Assembly (NCBI GenBank): GCA_965249005.1 | Contig: CBDFLD010000019.1 | Location: 434,001 to 498,000, forward strand | Direction of reading: 5' to 3' | DNA: 64,000 bases | Origin: CBDFLD01 sp965249005 | GTDB lineage: Bacteria; Acidobacteriota; UBA6911 | In this document: piece by piece, positions 1-9,006 of the stretch | How the letters are laid out: each line of letters begins with the position of its first letter | Numbering within the stretch: position 1 is the first letter of the stretch | Program-made: the position numbers and the translations under genes | Notes under the pieces: generated by a model | The model's input: only the letters and a program-made list of their open reading frames with translations | What the model was told of the DNA's origin: nothing | Database searches by the model: none

Positions 1-70
1 CAAGTTTCGACCCGAAGCACTAGGGTTTTCTGACCAATGGGCCGCCCACTCGTGGACTGTTGAGGGATAA
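1..70 (+). CDS. Possible 3' tail of an upstream gene (partial)
   Basis: The frame beginning at base 2 is open from the window edge to a TAA at 68-70 and would encode the last 22 residues of a protein (ending SWTVEG). The next gene starts 3 bases later at GTG 73, and a GAGGGA Shine-Dalgarno overlaps the TAA, which is the spacing seen throughout this island. The tail is too short to assign a family, and it could be a chance open frame. Confidence 0.35.
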   Translation, partial: KFRPEALGFSDQWAAHSWTVEG

Positions 71-72
71 CG

Positions 73-1251
73 GTGAAGATCACCTCTATTACAGCAATAC
101 CGATCACGCATCCGCTGCCACCGTCGCAACCGGCGAGGTTTCTGCACGAGTATCCAATGAGCCATCTCTTTGTGCGCATCGATACCGACGAGGGCGCTAC
201 CGGGTACGGCGAGGTCTCTGATAGTTACTGCTGCAGCTATCCGCTCAGTCTCAAAGCAATCATCGATGAAGTCATAAGCCCGCAGCTCATAGGAGAAGAC
301 CCGTTTGGTATAGAGCGTCTGGTGACGAAGGTAAGAGGTTGGACAAGGCGCGAGTTTTGCGATCAAAGCGCAATCATTCAAGCTCTCAGCGGCGTAGAAA
401 ATGCCCTTTGGGATGCGACCGGCAAGGTGCAGGGAAAGTCGGTGAGCCAGCTACTGGGCCGTTATCGAGACGAGATCTCGGTCTATGCGTCTGGGACCTT
501 CCTGGCGGAGGGAGAGGCCAAGTTTCATCTGGAGTTGTTCGAGCCGTGCCTGAAGCAGGGAGTCCGGGCAATCAAGGTGCGGCTGGGCGTCGATTACAAG
601 TCGGACCTCGAGACCTTGCGTAGCATTCGCGCGTCGGTAGGGGATGAGGTGAGCATCCTGGTGGATGGCAGCGAACATTTTTCCGCAACGACGGCGCTCG
701 AGATTGCCAAAGCTCTGGCCGATCTCGGTGTGCTCTTTTTCGAGGAGCCGGTGCCCCAGCACAGCCGCGATGGGATCGCGCAGCTGGTGGAGAAATCTCC
801 GCTTCCGATTGCATACGGTGAGCATCTTTTCACGCTTCATGATTTTGAAGATTGCTTGAGTCATCGCCGCGCCAACATCGTCCAGCCGGATGCCGCGATC
901 AGCGGGGGGATCGCGGAGTGCCGCAAGATAGCGGCGCTGGCGGAAAGCTACGGCGTCTGGTTCTTGCCTCACTCGGCGGCAGGGCCATTCGTTCTGGCCG
1001 CCAACGTTCACCTGGCTGCGTCAGTTCCCAATTTCTGGATGCTGGAATACGCTTTTACCCTCGACCGGCTGGGTCGGGAGTTGTTAGTGGAGCCGATTCT
1101 TTCACCGAATCGGCTGCGCGATGGCAAGCTTCCTGTGCCCGATGGCCCGGGACTAGGACTCGAGATCGACGAAGAGTTTTTCGGTCGGTACCCTTACGAG
1201 CCGCGTGGACCGGCCTCCGGAATTTCAACCTGGGCGCAGGGGCATGTCTGA
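73..1251 (+). CDS. Enolase-superfamily (mandelate racemase/muconate lactonizing-like) enzyme
   Basis: The protein has 392 residues, the usual length for the mandelate racemase subgroup, with an N-terminal capping domain and a C-terminal TIM barrel. Visible active-site elements are Lys168/Arg170 (AIKVR), the metal ligands Asp198 (VDGS, where DAN is usual), Glu224 (FFEEP) and Glu250 (YGE), and an Asp273/His300 pair (QPDAA, FLPHS) matching the mandelate-racemase general-base dyad. Such enzymes abstract a proton alpha to a carboxylate using Mg2+ to racemise, dehydrate or cycloisomerise an acid. The GTG start follows GAGGGATAAC. Its stop (TGA 1249-1251) is immediately followed by the next gene. 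A second member lies at 40139. The substrate cannot be read from sequence, but a sugar- or hydroxy-acid dehydratase role is plausible. Confidence 0.85.
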   Translation: MKITSITAIPITHPLPPSQPARFLHEYPMSHLFVRIDTDEGATGYGEVSDSYCCSYPLSLKAIIDEVISPQLIGEDPFGIERLVTKVRGWTRREFCDQSAIIQALSGVENALWDATGKVQGKSVSQLLGRYRDEISVYASGTFLAEGEAKFHLELFEPCLKQGVRAIKVRLGVDYKSDLETLRSIRASVGDEVSILVDGSEHFSATTALEIAKALADLGVLFFEEPVPQHSRDGIAQLVEKSPLPIAYGEHLFTLHDFEDCLSHRRANIVQPDAAISGGIAECRKIAALAESYGVWFLPHSAAGPFVLAANVHLAASVPNFWMLEYAFTLDRLGRELLVEPILSPNRLRDGKLPVPDGPGLGLEIDEEFFGRYPYEPRGPASGISTWAQGHV

Positions 1252-1271
1252 TGCCTCGTGAGGAAGATGCG

Positions 1272-2693
1272 ATGAGCGAGAAGATCCAGGCGTCACTTTC
1301 CCGGCGTGATTTCTTGAAGGCGTCCGGTATTTCGATGGCAGCCGCAGTAAGCTCCGGATGCCGGTCGGAACCGGGGGACGAAAACCCAGGGGTCCGGGGC
1401 GAGATCTTGATCCGGAACGGACGTCTGATCGACGGCACGGGCCGGGCTCCGCAGCGGGACACGTTCATTCTGATCGAGGACGGGCGGTTCAAGGAGATTT
1501 CATCCTCGAGCATCGACGTTGCTGCCATGACCGTGATTGAAGCCGCGGGCAAAACTGTTTTACCCGGTTTGATCGACATGCACGCCCATCTCCTGAGCGG
1601 TGGGTTTGACACAATCTCAGAAAAGAGCATGTCCTACGATCCGGCGGATCAGCAGCGCGCGCTTAAACAGATGCTTTACTGGGGGGTCACGGCGGTCTAT
1701 GACCCGGTCCAGCCCGTGGATCAAGGAGTGCGGCTCCGGGAGCAGGTAGCCAACAAGATTTTTGCTTCACCGAGGTTGTTCATCTCAGGTCCGGGGTTTA
1801 CCGCGCCCGGGGGATGGGCGGGCTCGAGCGATCCTAGGGCAAGATTCGAACCGAAGGACGTCGAAGAAGCGACACGCCAGATCGAAGAGCTAGCAGCGGC
1901 GAAGATTGAAATCATCAAGTTGTTCTTCGATGACATGAACATCGCTTTTTCACAGTCTCTGCCCAAGCTGGACCGCTCACTGATGGAGAAGATCATCCAC
2001 GAAGCGCATGCCCGCGGCATGAGGGCCATGGTTCATACGTACGATACGCAGGACCATATGACCGCGATCCGGGCAGGAGCGGACGTGATGGCACATTCTG
2101 CAGTTACCGAACCGGTAGACGAGGAATATGTCGAGTTAGCCAAGAAGAGTGAGGTGTTGTACCTGGCGACACTCAGCGTTTATCACGACGTCTTTGACGA
2201 GAGAGCGATTCGCGAGTTTATTCAGCAGGACTTCGTGCAAAAGACGGTTCCGCAGAAGACTCTCGTCACCCTGAGCTCGCCCGAGCCGCTCGACAGCTTC
2301 GAGAAGTCGATCAAACAGGACAACATCAGAAGGCTCTATCCCACCATTGAGGACAATTTGAGAAAGCTCGCCGAAAGCGGCGTTGCCATTGGGATTGGGC
2401 CTGACACGGGGGTTCCGGGTGCATTTCCCGGAATCGCAGTGCATCGAGAGATGGAGCTGATGGCCAAGGCAGGTGTGCCAGCCTCAGACTTGCTCGTGGC
2501 TGCCACCAGGACAGGCGCGGAGTTTTTGGGGCAAGACGCTATCGGAACCGTGGAGCCGGGCAAGACGGCCGATCTTGTCATCGTGGACGGCGATCCGCTC
2601 GAGGACATAACGAATACGCGTAACATCAGCGCCGTTATCCAGGACGGTCGGATCATCGATCGAGAGCAGCTGCTCCGCGAGACATTGCAGTAA
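1272..2693 (+). CDS. Tat-exported amidohydrolase (imidazolonepropionase/prolidase-like)
   Basis: This is a 473-residue metal-dependent amidohydrolase. It begins with a twin-arginine signal (SRRDFLK, Arg11-Arg12), an alanine-rich stretch and Cys30 (VSSGC), a weak lipobox, so it is probably exported and perhaps lipid anchored. The barrel carries His104-x-His106 (DMHAH), Lys206 (IIKLFF, likely the carboxylated lysine), His245, His265 and Asp368 (GPDTG), a full binuclear metal set. The C-terminal motif KTADLVIVDGDPLEDI is typical of the composite beta domain. I chose ATG 1272 because AGGA lies 7 bases upstream and the Tat n-region then has normal length; an in-frame ATG at 1251, overlapping the previous stop, is the alternative. 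It likely hydrolyses a cyclic amide or N-acyl/dipeptide substrate outside the cytoplasm. Confidence 0.85.
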   Translation: MSEKIQASLSRRDFLKASGISMAAAVSSGCRSEPGDENPGVRGEILIRNGRLIDGTGRAPQRDTFILIEDGRFKEISSSSIDVAAMTVIEAAGKTVLPGLIDMHAHLLSGGFDTISEKSMSYDPADQQRALKQMLYWGVTAVYDPVQPVDQGVRLREQVANKIFASPRLFISGPGFTAPGGWAGSSDPRARFEPKDVEEATRQIEELAAAKIEIIKLFFDDMNIAFSQSLPKLDRSLMEKIIHEAHARGMRAMVHTYDTQDHMTAIRAGADVMAHSAVTEPVDEEYVELAKKSEVLYLATLSVYHDVFDERAIREFIQQDFVQKTVPQKTLVTLSSPEPLDSFEKSIKQDNIRRLYPTIEDNLRKLAESGVAIGIGPDTGVPGAFPGIAVHREMELMAKAGVPASDLLVAATRTGAEFLGQDAIGTVEPGKTADLVIVDGDPLEDITNTRNISAVIQDGRIIDREQLLRETLQ

Positions 2694-2739
2694 TCCATGG
2701 AAAAGCCCATGCACTTGTACAGAGGAGGAGTGAAAGACA

Positions 2740-3948
2740 ATGGCGACACCGGCATCTGAGAAGCGGTGGGCGAACAAGTACCCCGGTCTCGGGACGGCTC
2801 CGGTCCCGATCGAGCCGAATGTCTCCTCGGAATACTTTGAAAAAGAGCGTGAGCGGATCTTCAAGCGCTCCTGGTTGTGCGTGGGGCGGGTCCAGAGCAT
2901 TCGAGAACCCGGCGACTACTTCGTCAGAGATATTGATATTCTCCGGACTTCCATCATCATCGCGCGCGGAAAAGATGGAAACGTCCGTGGGTTCCACAAC
3001 GTGTGCAAGCATCGCGGCAACAAGCTCAAGAAAGCGAGTGCGGGAAACGCGAACAGCCTTGTCTGCGGTTTTCACGGATGGGCTTACGACTTGTCGGGAA
3101 AGCTGGCTCACGTACCGGATGAAGACCAGTTCTTCGAGTTCGACAAGTGTGACTACGGGTTGACGCCGGTGAGCACGGACGTCTGGGAGGGGTTCATCTT
3201 CGTCAACGCGGATCCAGAACCCGCCGAGACACTGCAGGAAGCCATGGGCGAATTATTCGGCCAGTACGGAGATTTTCCTTTCAATGAAATGCAGGTGCTC
3301 GCTTCTTACTCTGCCACTGTCGGCGTCAACTGGAAGGTGTTCATGGACATCACCCAGGAATCCTATCACGTTCCGTTCTTGCATCGACGAATCGTGCCTG
3401 ACTCGAATGTGGGCGGCAACAACCCTTATTGCCACCCCCCTTCGATCCGGATCCATCGGCGCCATCGCTCTTCGAGCATGTACTCCAATCCAGGCCACAA
3501 GCTGACCCCTGTCGAGAAGGTCGCCTTCGGAAGCGGGGGGACCGTACTCGACGGCGCGGACGCCGACGCGCGGACGCCGAAGGGGGTAAATCCTGACAAG
3601 GTGCCGAACTGGGCCTTTGACAGCAACGCCATATTCCCCAACCTGATCTTGCACGTCAGCAATGGTTGGTTCATCACCCACTCCTACTGGCCGATCGCCG
3701 TGGATCAAACGTATTGGGAAAACAAGCTGTACATGAAGCCGCCCAAGAACGCTGGCGAAAAGGTAGGCCAGGAGTTTTCCAAGGTAATCACGCGCGATCT
3801 GGCCCGTGGGGACCTCAGCACCCTGGAGACCGTGCAGGCAGGACTGACATCCGGAGCGATAACGCACATGCCGCTCTCGGATCAGGAAATCAAGTTGCGA
3901 CATCATTATCGTATGGTGGACGAGTTCGTTCGATCCCGCGAGAGTTGA
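2740..3948 (+). CDS. Rieske non-haem iron oxygenase, alpha subunit (copy 1)
   Basis: The 402-residue protein has an N-terminal Rieske [2Fe-2S] domain with Cys89-x-His91 and Cys109-x2-His112 (NVCKHRG, VCGFHGW). The catalytic domain has a mononuclear iron site His210/His215 (SYHVPFLH), with Asp358 in RGDLSTLETVQ as third ligand. These enzymes use O2 and two electrons to hydroxylate, dealkylate or dihydroxylate substrates. No beta subunit or reductase gene is present in the window, which fits an alpha-only oxygenase fed by an external reductase and possibly the ferredoxin at 7148. A strong AGAGGAGG precedes ATG 2740. It forms the first tandem pair with the gene at 3956; six homologous copies occur in the island. 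Confidence 0.93.
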   Translation: MATPASEKRWANKYPGLGTAPVPIEPNVSSEYFEKERERIFKRSWLCVGRVQSIREPGDYFVRDIDILRTSIIIARGKDGNVRGFHNVCKHRGNKLKKASAGNANSLVCGFHGWAYDLSGKLAHVPDEDQFFEFDKCDYGLTPVSTDVWEGFIFVNADPEPAETLQEAMGELFGQYGDFPFNEMQVLASYSATVGVNWKVFMDITQESYHVPFLHRRIVPDSNVGGNNPYCHPPSIRIHRRHRSSSMYSNPGHKLTPVEKVAFGSGGTVLDGADADARTPKGVNPDKVPNWAFDSNAIFPNLILHVSNGWFITHSYWPIAVDQTYWENKLYMKPPKNAGEKVGQEFSKVITRDLARGDLSTLETVQAGLTSGAITHMPLSDQEIKLRHHYRMVDEFVRSRES

Positions 3949-3955
3949 GGAGACT

Positions 3956-5158
3956 ATGGTATCGGCCGTCGAAGGAAAGAAATGGACCACGCAATATCCG
4001 GAACTTGGCACTTCTCCGGTACCGGTAGAGTCTACCGTCTCACCGGAGTACTTCGAGCGAGAGAGATAGAAGATCTTCGGACGCTCTTGGCTCAACGTTG
4101 CCTCCGCCAGCGAAATCCCAAATGCCGGTGACTGGGTTGTTCGTGAGCTCGAAGTTCTGAAAACATCGATCCTGCTCGCGCGGGGTAAAGACGGACTGGT
4201 ACGTGGCTTTCACAATGTATGCAAGCATCGTGGAAATACGCTGGTGCAAGCATGCCGCGGCAAGGCGAACAGCTTCGTGTGTGGTTTTCACGGCTGGGCT
4301 TTCGATGCATTGGGAAAGCTGGTCCATGTGCCGGACGAAGATCAGTTCCACGACTTGAACAAGTCGGATTACGGTCTGACGCCTATTGCTACCGAGGAAT
4401 GGAACGGGTTTGTCTTCGCCAACGCTGCGGCGCAGCCTTTGGAAACGGTGAGCGAAGCTCTGGGTGAGTGGGGCGAACAGTTCAAGGACTATCCTTTCGG
4501 AGAGATGCGGCCCGTCGGGCACTATACGACAACCGTGGGGGTCAACTGGAAAGTGTTCATGGTGGCCTTCTTGGAGTGCTATCACGTTCCGAGGCTGCAT
4601 CGCCGCACGGTTCCCGATGCTGCGACGGGCAAGGGGAATCCGTTGTGTCATCTTCTGTCGGTAAGACTTCACGGCCGCCACCGGTCGTGCTCGGTCTACG
4701 GCAACCCCAGCCATAAGCCGTCGCCCGCCGAAGGGCTGGCGTTCAAGTACGGACCGACCGTAATTCAAGGCGAGAAGGCGAAAGCGGCGACGCCGACCGG
4801 AGTCAATCCTGAAAACAATGCCAACTGGGCGTTCGACATGAACGGGGTTTTCCCGAACCTGATCCTGCGTGTCGGCAACGGGTTTTACTACTCGCTGGTT
4901 TTCTGGCCCCAGGCCGTAGATCGCACCCGCTGGCAGGTCAAACTCTACATGAGCGCTCCGAGCAACGCCGGCGAGAAGATCAGCCAGGAATTCTCGAAAA
5001 TCCTGACCCGCGACCTGTACCGCGAAGACCTGAGTACGGTCGAAAGTATTCAGGCTGGACTGGCGTCGGGGGGTCTGACACACTTTCCACTATCGGACCA
5101 AGAACTGCTTGTGCGGCATACATTCAAAGTCATTGATGATGCCGTGCAAACCCGCTAG
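3956..5158 (+). pseudogene. Rieske oxygenase alpha subunit (copy 2) with in-frame amber codon
   Basis: From ATG 3956 (7 bases after copy 1, GAGGAG upstream) the frame encodes a full-length Rieske oxygenase of 400 residues, except for a TAG at 4067-4069 (codon 38). The local sequence is FERER-TAG-KIFGRSW, where the five paralogues have a conserved Glu (for example FEKERERIFKRSW), so one GAG-to-TAG change explains it. Everything downstream is intact: CKHRG and CGFHGW Rieske motifs, CYHVPRLH iron site, REDLSTVESIQ. Restart at GTG 4244 would lose the first Rieske Cys/His pair, so no functional short form is expected. It may be a very recent pseudogene, a sequencing error, or a gene read through by a suppressor. 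Ordinary TAG stops are used by neighbours, including this gene's own end. Confidence 0.8.
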
Positions 5159-5187
5159 ATCCTGATTCCGGGCGGGAAGGAGGCCCC

Positions 5188-5532
5188 ATGGCCAACGTCG
5201 CTTTGCCGAAGAAATTTCAAGATTTGGAGCCATTTGCTGAAAAGTGGGCACTGGCCCGAGAGGCGGAGCGCAATCATCGGCGAAGGTCGAGCACAATGCC
5301 GCAACTGCAAGAGTTCTACGACGCCATCTTGCCGCGAATGGACGACGTCGTGAGCTATCTGAATCAGTTTCCCCTCGACCATATGCCCGAGGACGCGCAG
5401 CGGTTGCTTTACATGGGACTGTCGTTGATGGAGATCTCCCCGGCGATCGAGCTGCTGGGCGAGCCAGATGAGTCGGGCGTGTTCGACGCGGAACGATTCC
5501 ACATCGTCGACACGGACTCGGGGCAAACATAG
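5188..5532 (+). CDS. Small Rieske-associated protein, copy A (unknown function)
   Basis: This 114-residue soluble, charged, probably helical protein has no recognisable catalytic motif. Two homologues lie at 28758 and 30440, and all three directly follow a Rieske oxygenase gene. Shared landmarks are LEPFAEKW near the N-terminus, LPRM around residue 50, YLNQFPLDHMPE, a leucine-rich LSLMEISPAIE segment and a C-terminal FDAERF. The start has a GGAAGGAGG upstream. The repeated pairing suggests a partner of the oxygenase, for example a small structural subunit, chaperone or electron-transfer docking factor. That role is inferred from context only. I do not recognise a named family. Confidence 0.8.
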   Translation: MANVALPKKFQDLEPFAEKWALAREAERNHRRRSSTMPQLQEFYDAILPRMDDVVSYLNQFPLDHMPEDAQRLLYMGLSLMEISPAIELLGEPDESGVFDAERFHIVDTDSGQT

Positions 5533-5581
5533 ACTGCAAGGGTGCGGCAGTGACCCGCGCCTTGCCAGAGGAGAATTCTGC

Positions 5582-7135
5582 ATGGGGGCCAGCAAACCAA
5601 CATCCGACGACCTGCGCGAAGCGGGAGAAGCCCTTCGTTTGGATATCACACCCGACGAGATGGCGGCCTTCACGGTCCTGTCCGAGGGAGTCACGGGGTT
5701 CTTCACGCGGTTGGACCAGCTGGACGAACCCAAGCCGGCCGTGAAGTATCCTCGCAGCGGAGGCCACCGGCCGTCGTCCGAAGAAGACCCTCTCAACGCG
5801 TGGTACTGGAAGTGTTCGATCAAAGGACCCGAGACGGGCGCGCTCGCGGGCAAGAAGATCGCTATCAAAGACAATGTCTGCGTGGCCGGTATGCCCATGA
5901 TGAACGGCAGCCATGTGCTCGAAGGCTACGTCCCGGATGTTGACGCAACGGTGGTCACACGCATTTTGGATGCGGGCGGGGAGATCGCGGGCAAGGCCGT
6001 CTGCGAGAGTTTCTGCCTTTCCGGCGGCAGCCACATGGCCGATACGGGCCCGACCCACAACCCCCACAAGCGCGGATACTCCTCCGGCGGGTCCTCGAGC
6101 GGCAGTGCCGCCCTCGTGGCTGCCGGTGAGGTCGATTTGGCTATTGGTGCAGATCAGGCTGGATCGATCCGCGTGCCGAGCTCGTGGTGCGGGATCTTTG
6201 GCTTGAAACCGACCTTTGGTCTGGTTCCCTACACCGGCGCGTCATCGCTCGAGTACACGATCGACCACCTCGGCCCCATGGCCCGCAGCGCGGCGGATGC
6301 AGCCCTGTTGCTCGATGCCATCGCGGGCCCGGACGAATATGATTCCCGCCAAGCGAACGTCGGTCAAGCGAACGTCGGTCAAGCGAACGTCGGTCAAGCG
6401 AACGTCGGTGTTGACGCATACAGCCGAGCGTTGACTGCAGACGTGAAAGGATTGCGCATTGCCATCGTGAAGGAAGCATTTGCATGGGAGGGCATGTCGG
6501 AGCCGGATGTCGACGAGGCGGTGAAGGAAGCGGCCCATCGGATGGAGAAGCAGGGTGCCTCGGTAACCACGGTTTCTCTCCCGTTTCACCGGGACGGCAT
6601 GCCGATTTTTATGGGAATCGGGCTCGAAGGTGTCACTCGAGTCATTACGCCGGGAAACGGGATGGGCAACTGCTGGAAGGGGTTCTATACCACGAGTTTG
6701 GTAGATGCCTATGCCCGTGGCGTTGCCGAGCGTTCGGCAAAACTTTCGGCGGTGACGAAATTCGTGATGTTGATCGGTCGCCATGTACAGGACCGATATC
6801 GAGGCCACTACTACGCGAAGGCCCAGAACCTGGCTCTAACGCTCAAGCGCAACTATGACAAGGCGCTCGAGGAAGCGGACCTGCTGGTGATGCCGACAAC
6901 GCCGATGAAGGCGCGTCCCTTGCCCGCCGAGGATGCAAACACCATCGAGAGAGTGGCCAGGGCGCTAGAGCAAATTGCCAATACCTGCTCCTTTAACGTC
7001 ACTGGCCATCCGGCGCTCAATGTTCCTTGCGGGGTATCCGAGGGATTGCCGGTAGGGATGTTGCTTGTCGGCAGATGCGGGGAAGATGCCACCGTGTTGC
7101 GCGCCGGCGATGCATTCGAAAAACTTGCCAGCTAA
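5582..7135 (+). CDS. Amidase-signature hydrolase with internal pentapeptide repeat
   Basis: The 517-residue amidase-signature enzyme has the Ser-Ser-Lys apparatus: Lys96 in AIKDN, the serine-rich loop SSGGSSSGS (residues 167-175) and nucleophile Ser185 in ADQAGSIRVP. It hydrolyses amide bonds; many relatives act on small aliphatic or aryl amides, or act as allophanate hydrolases. Start ATG 5582 follows GAGGAG; longer in-frame extensions overlap the previous gene and lack homology. Residues 257-276 consist of four perfect QANVG repeats encoded by an exact 4 x 15 bp tandem repeat. This unusual insertion sits after the catalytic core, probably in a surface loop. A second amidase occurs at 41285. 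Confidence 0.88.
   Translation: MGASKPTSDDLREAGEALRLDITPDEMAAFTVLSEGVTGFFTRLDQLDEPKPAVKYPRSGGHRPSSEEDPLNAWYWKCSIKGPETGALAGKKIAIKDNVCVAGMPMMNGSHVLEGYVPDVDATVVTRILDAGGEIAGKAVCESFCLSGGSHMADTGPTHNPHKRGYSSGGSSSGSAALVAAGEVDLAIGADQAGSIRVPSSWCGIFGLKPTFGLVPYTGASSLEYTIDHLGPMARSAADAALLLDAIAGPDEYDSRQANVGQANVGQANVGQANVGVDAYSRALTADVKGLRIAIVKEAFAWEGMSEPDVDEAVKEAAHRMEKQGASVTTVSLPFHRDGMPIFMGIGLEGVTRVITPGNGMGNCWKGFYTTSLVDAYARGVAERSAKLSAVTKFVMLIGRHVQDRYRGHYYAKAQNLALTLKRNYDKALEEADLLVMPTTPMKARPLPAEDANTIERVARALEQIANTCSFNVTGHPALNVPCGVSEGLPVGMLLVGRCGEDATVLRAGDAFEKLAS
6350..6409 (+). repeat. Four perfect 15-bp tandem repeats inside the amidase gene
   Basis: The unit caagcgaacgtcggt is repeated four times without a mismatch at 6350-6364, 6365-6379, 6380-6394 and 6395-6409. 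The unit is a multiple of three and encodes QANVG each time, so copy-number change would keep the frame. Perfect identity implies a recent or actively homogenised expansion. Confidence 0.97.
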
Positions 7136-7147
7136 GCCTAAGGGCGC

Positions 7148-7471
7148 ATGACCGCGGACAATGGGGCCTTTGTGCCAGTCTGGGATTTGAACGAGACACC
7201 GGTTGACGGTCCGGTCGCTATAGTGGTGTCTGGCAGAGAACTGGTTCTTTTTCGCCATCACGGGGGTCTAGTGGTAATGGATCGTTGGTGTCCGCATCAG
7301 ACGGGCGACATGGCGCAGGGCCATATCGTTGGTAAAGCGCTCAAGTGCCCGGTTCACGGGTTTATGTTCTCCGTTGGTACGGGCCGTGGCCTCAACTGTC
7401 CCGGCTTCAGCGTTTCAGTGCATGATCTGAGTGTAAAAGACGGAATAGTCGGCGTACGGCTCAGACAATGA
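7148..7471 (+). CDS. Rieske-type [2Fe-2S] ferredoxin
   Basis: The 107-residue protein is a single Rieske domain with ligands in WCPHQTGD and KCPVHGF, that is Cys-x-His and Cys-x2-His separated by 17 residues. It has no catalytic domain, transmembrane segment or signal peptide, so it is a soluble electron carrier. In multicomponent Rieske systems such ferredoxins pass electrons from a reductase to the oxygenase, and it is the only candidate carrier in the window for the six oxygenases. It lies 12 bases after the amidase gene; the start is ATG 7148. Confidence 0.87.
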   Translation: MTADNGAFVPVWDLNETPVDGPVAIVVSGRELVLFRHHGGLVVMDRWCPHQTGDMAQGHIVGKALKCPVHGFMFSVGTGRGLNCPGFSVSVHDLSVKDGIVGVRLRQ

Positions 7472-7501
7472 CCCAAGTAATTACTCAGACATAGGGGTAC
7501 G

Positions 7502-8995
7502 ATGTCCGACGAAATGCTTCTCAAAGGTGGTCGGGTCCTGGACCCGGCGCGAAATCTGGACGCCACGTCCACGGCGGACGTCCTGATCCGCGATCGCCGT
7601 ATTGCCGCGATTGGTGAAGCCCTTCCGGTCTCGCCGGGCGCAGAGGTTTTGGATGTCGCCGGCAAGATCGTCTGCCCAGGTTTCATCGATGTTCACGTGC
7701 ACGCCTACGGTGGTATAGCTTTTGCGGATCCCGACAGTATCGGGGTCAATCTGGGTACGACCGCGATGTGTGACGCGGGGGGTGCGGGTGCCTATAGCTG
7801 GGATGAGTTCCACGCGCTGATCGTCGGTCAAACCAAGACGGATGTTTACCTCTGGCTTTTGATGGGCGCGACCGGCATATACGGATTTCAGGACGCGTGG
7901 AAGACGGTCCGGAGCCTGATCGATGTACCGATCAATCAGCTGCTCGACATCGTGGAGGCCAATCGCGAAACGATCGTGGGTCTAAAGATGGCGGGGTTTG
8001 CCGCCCTCGGCTTGGGGCCGATGAAGATGGCGAAGGGAGTGGCGGAGGTGCTCGAGCTGCCGTTGTACATGCACATCGGTGACATATTCGAAACGCCAAC
8101 CACGACCTACACGGCTCAGACTCTGGATTTGCTGAGCGCCGGCGATTATGTGACGCATTGCTTTACCCCCTGCCCCGGCAACCTGCTAGGACGGGACGGG
8201 CGATTGTTGCCCGAGGCGCTGCGAGCGCGTGATCGTGGCGTGCTGTTCGATGTCGCGTTCGGAAGCTTCAACTTTGGTTTCGATGCAGCCGAGCAGGTGA
8301 TGGCTCAAGGGATCGTGCCCTCGACGATCAGCAGCGATTTGCAGCAAGTCAATATCACGGGGCCGGTCTATTCGTTGACGCACGTGATGTCGGCGATGAT
8401 GTTGTTGGGTATGAGTTTGCATGACGTGGTCGAGCGAGTGACGATCACTCCCGCACGGCAACTGGGATTGACGGACAAGATGGGCAGCCTGGAGGTGGGT
8501 TCACCGGCCGATGTCACGGTCATCGAGGTTCGAGACGGCGATTTTGCGTTCTCCGATGCTACGGGGGCGACTCGACAGGGAAAGCAGCTGATCGTCCCGG
8601 TGTGGACCATCAAGGGCGGTGAAGCCATTCGACCCAATCGAGAGCTGGCCGAGGCGGAGAGCAACTGGAGCATGGAAAGCGTCTTGGCTTACGATTCGGT
8701 GCCCGAAAACGCAGATTCTTTGAATACAGATCAGCGTCGCTTTCTGGCCAGGGCGGCCGACGGGTTTCGCCGCCTGGAGAAGTGGGACGGTGTCGATCTG
8801 CATCGAAGTTTTCATCGAAGCCAACAAGAGGCGAGCCTCGGGTTGCGCGAGGCAGCGGAAGCAGTTCTCGATAGTTTCATGACCTCGCGCTTCACGCCCC
8901 CGATTGGTTTCTTCCTGGGGACGCTGGAGCGTGATTTTGTTCTGGCTCGGTTGGATGAAATCGCCTCGGCCAAGACGGCGACAGTGCATAACTAG
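7502..8995 (+). CDS. Metal-dependent amidohydrolase/deacetylase (dihydroorotase-like) with C-terminal extension
   Basis: This 497-residue protein is of the amidohydrolase/deacetylase type. Visible metal ligands are the DVHVH motif near residue 62, Lys in GLKMAG (candidate carboxy-lysine), His in YMHIGD, His in VTHCF and Asp in SSDLQ. The composite beta domain is marked by SLEVGSPADVTVIEV. About 95 residues follow that domain (from roughly residue 400), a helical extension not found in the minimal family. It likely hydrolyses a cyclic amide or N-acyl amino acid. It shares a compact run with the ferredoxin and the next amidohydrolase (11 bases). Confidence 0.82.
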   Translation: MSDEMLLKGGRVLDPARNLDATSTADVLIRDRRIAAIGEALPVSPGAEVLDVAGKIVCPGFIDVHVHAYGGIAFADPDSIGVNLGTTAMCDAGGAGAYSWDEFHALIVGQTKTDVYLWLLMGATGIYGFQDAWKTVRSLIDVPINQLLDIVEANRETIVGLKMAGFAALGLGPMKMAKGVAEVLELPLYMHIGDIFETPTTTYTAQTLDLLSAGDYVTHCFTPCPGNLLGRDGRLLPEALRARDRGVLFDVAFGSFNFGFDAAEQVMAQGIVPSTISSDLQQVNITGPVYSLTHVMSAMMLLGMSLHDVVERVTITPARQLGLTDKMGSLEVGSPADVTVIEVRDGDFAFSDATGATRQGKQLIVPVWTIKGGEAIRPNRELAEAESNWSMESVLAYDSVPENADSLNTDQRRFLARAADGFRRLEKWDGVDLHRSFHRSQQEASLGLREAAEAVLDSFMTSRFTPPIGFFLGTLERDFVLARLDEIASAKTATVHN

Positions 8996-9006
8996 GAGAG
9001 AGGGCG

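Noticed and set aside
4067..4069. Pyrrolysine at the amber codon
   Set aside because: The residue is Glu in all paralogues, one base change explains it, and TAG is used as an ordinary stop by many genes here. Kept only as a remote alternative.
4244..5158. A shorter Rieske gene restarting at GTG 4244
   Set aside because: It would lack the first Cys-x-His of the Rieske cluster and has no convincing ribosome site; the intact homology begins at 3956.
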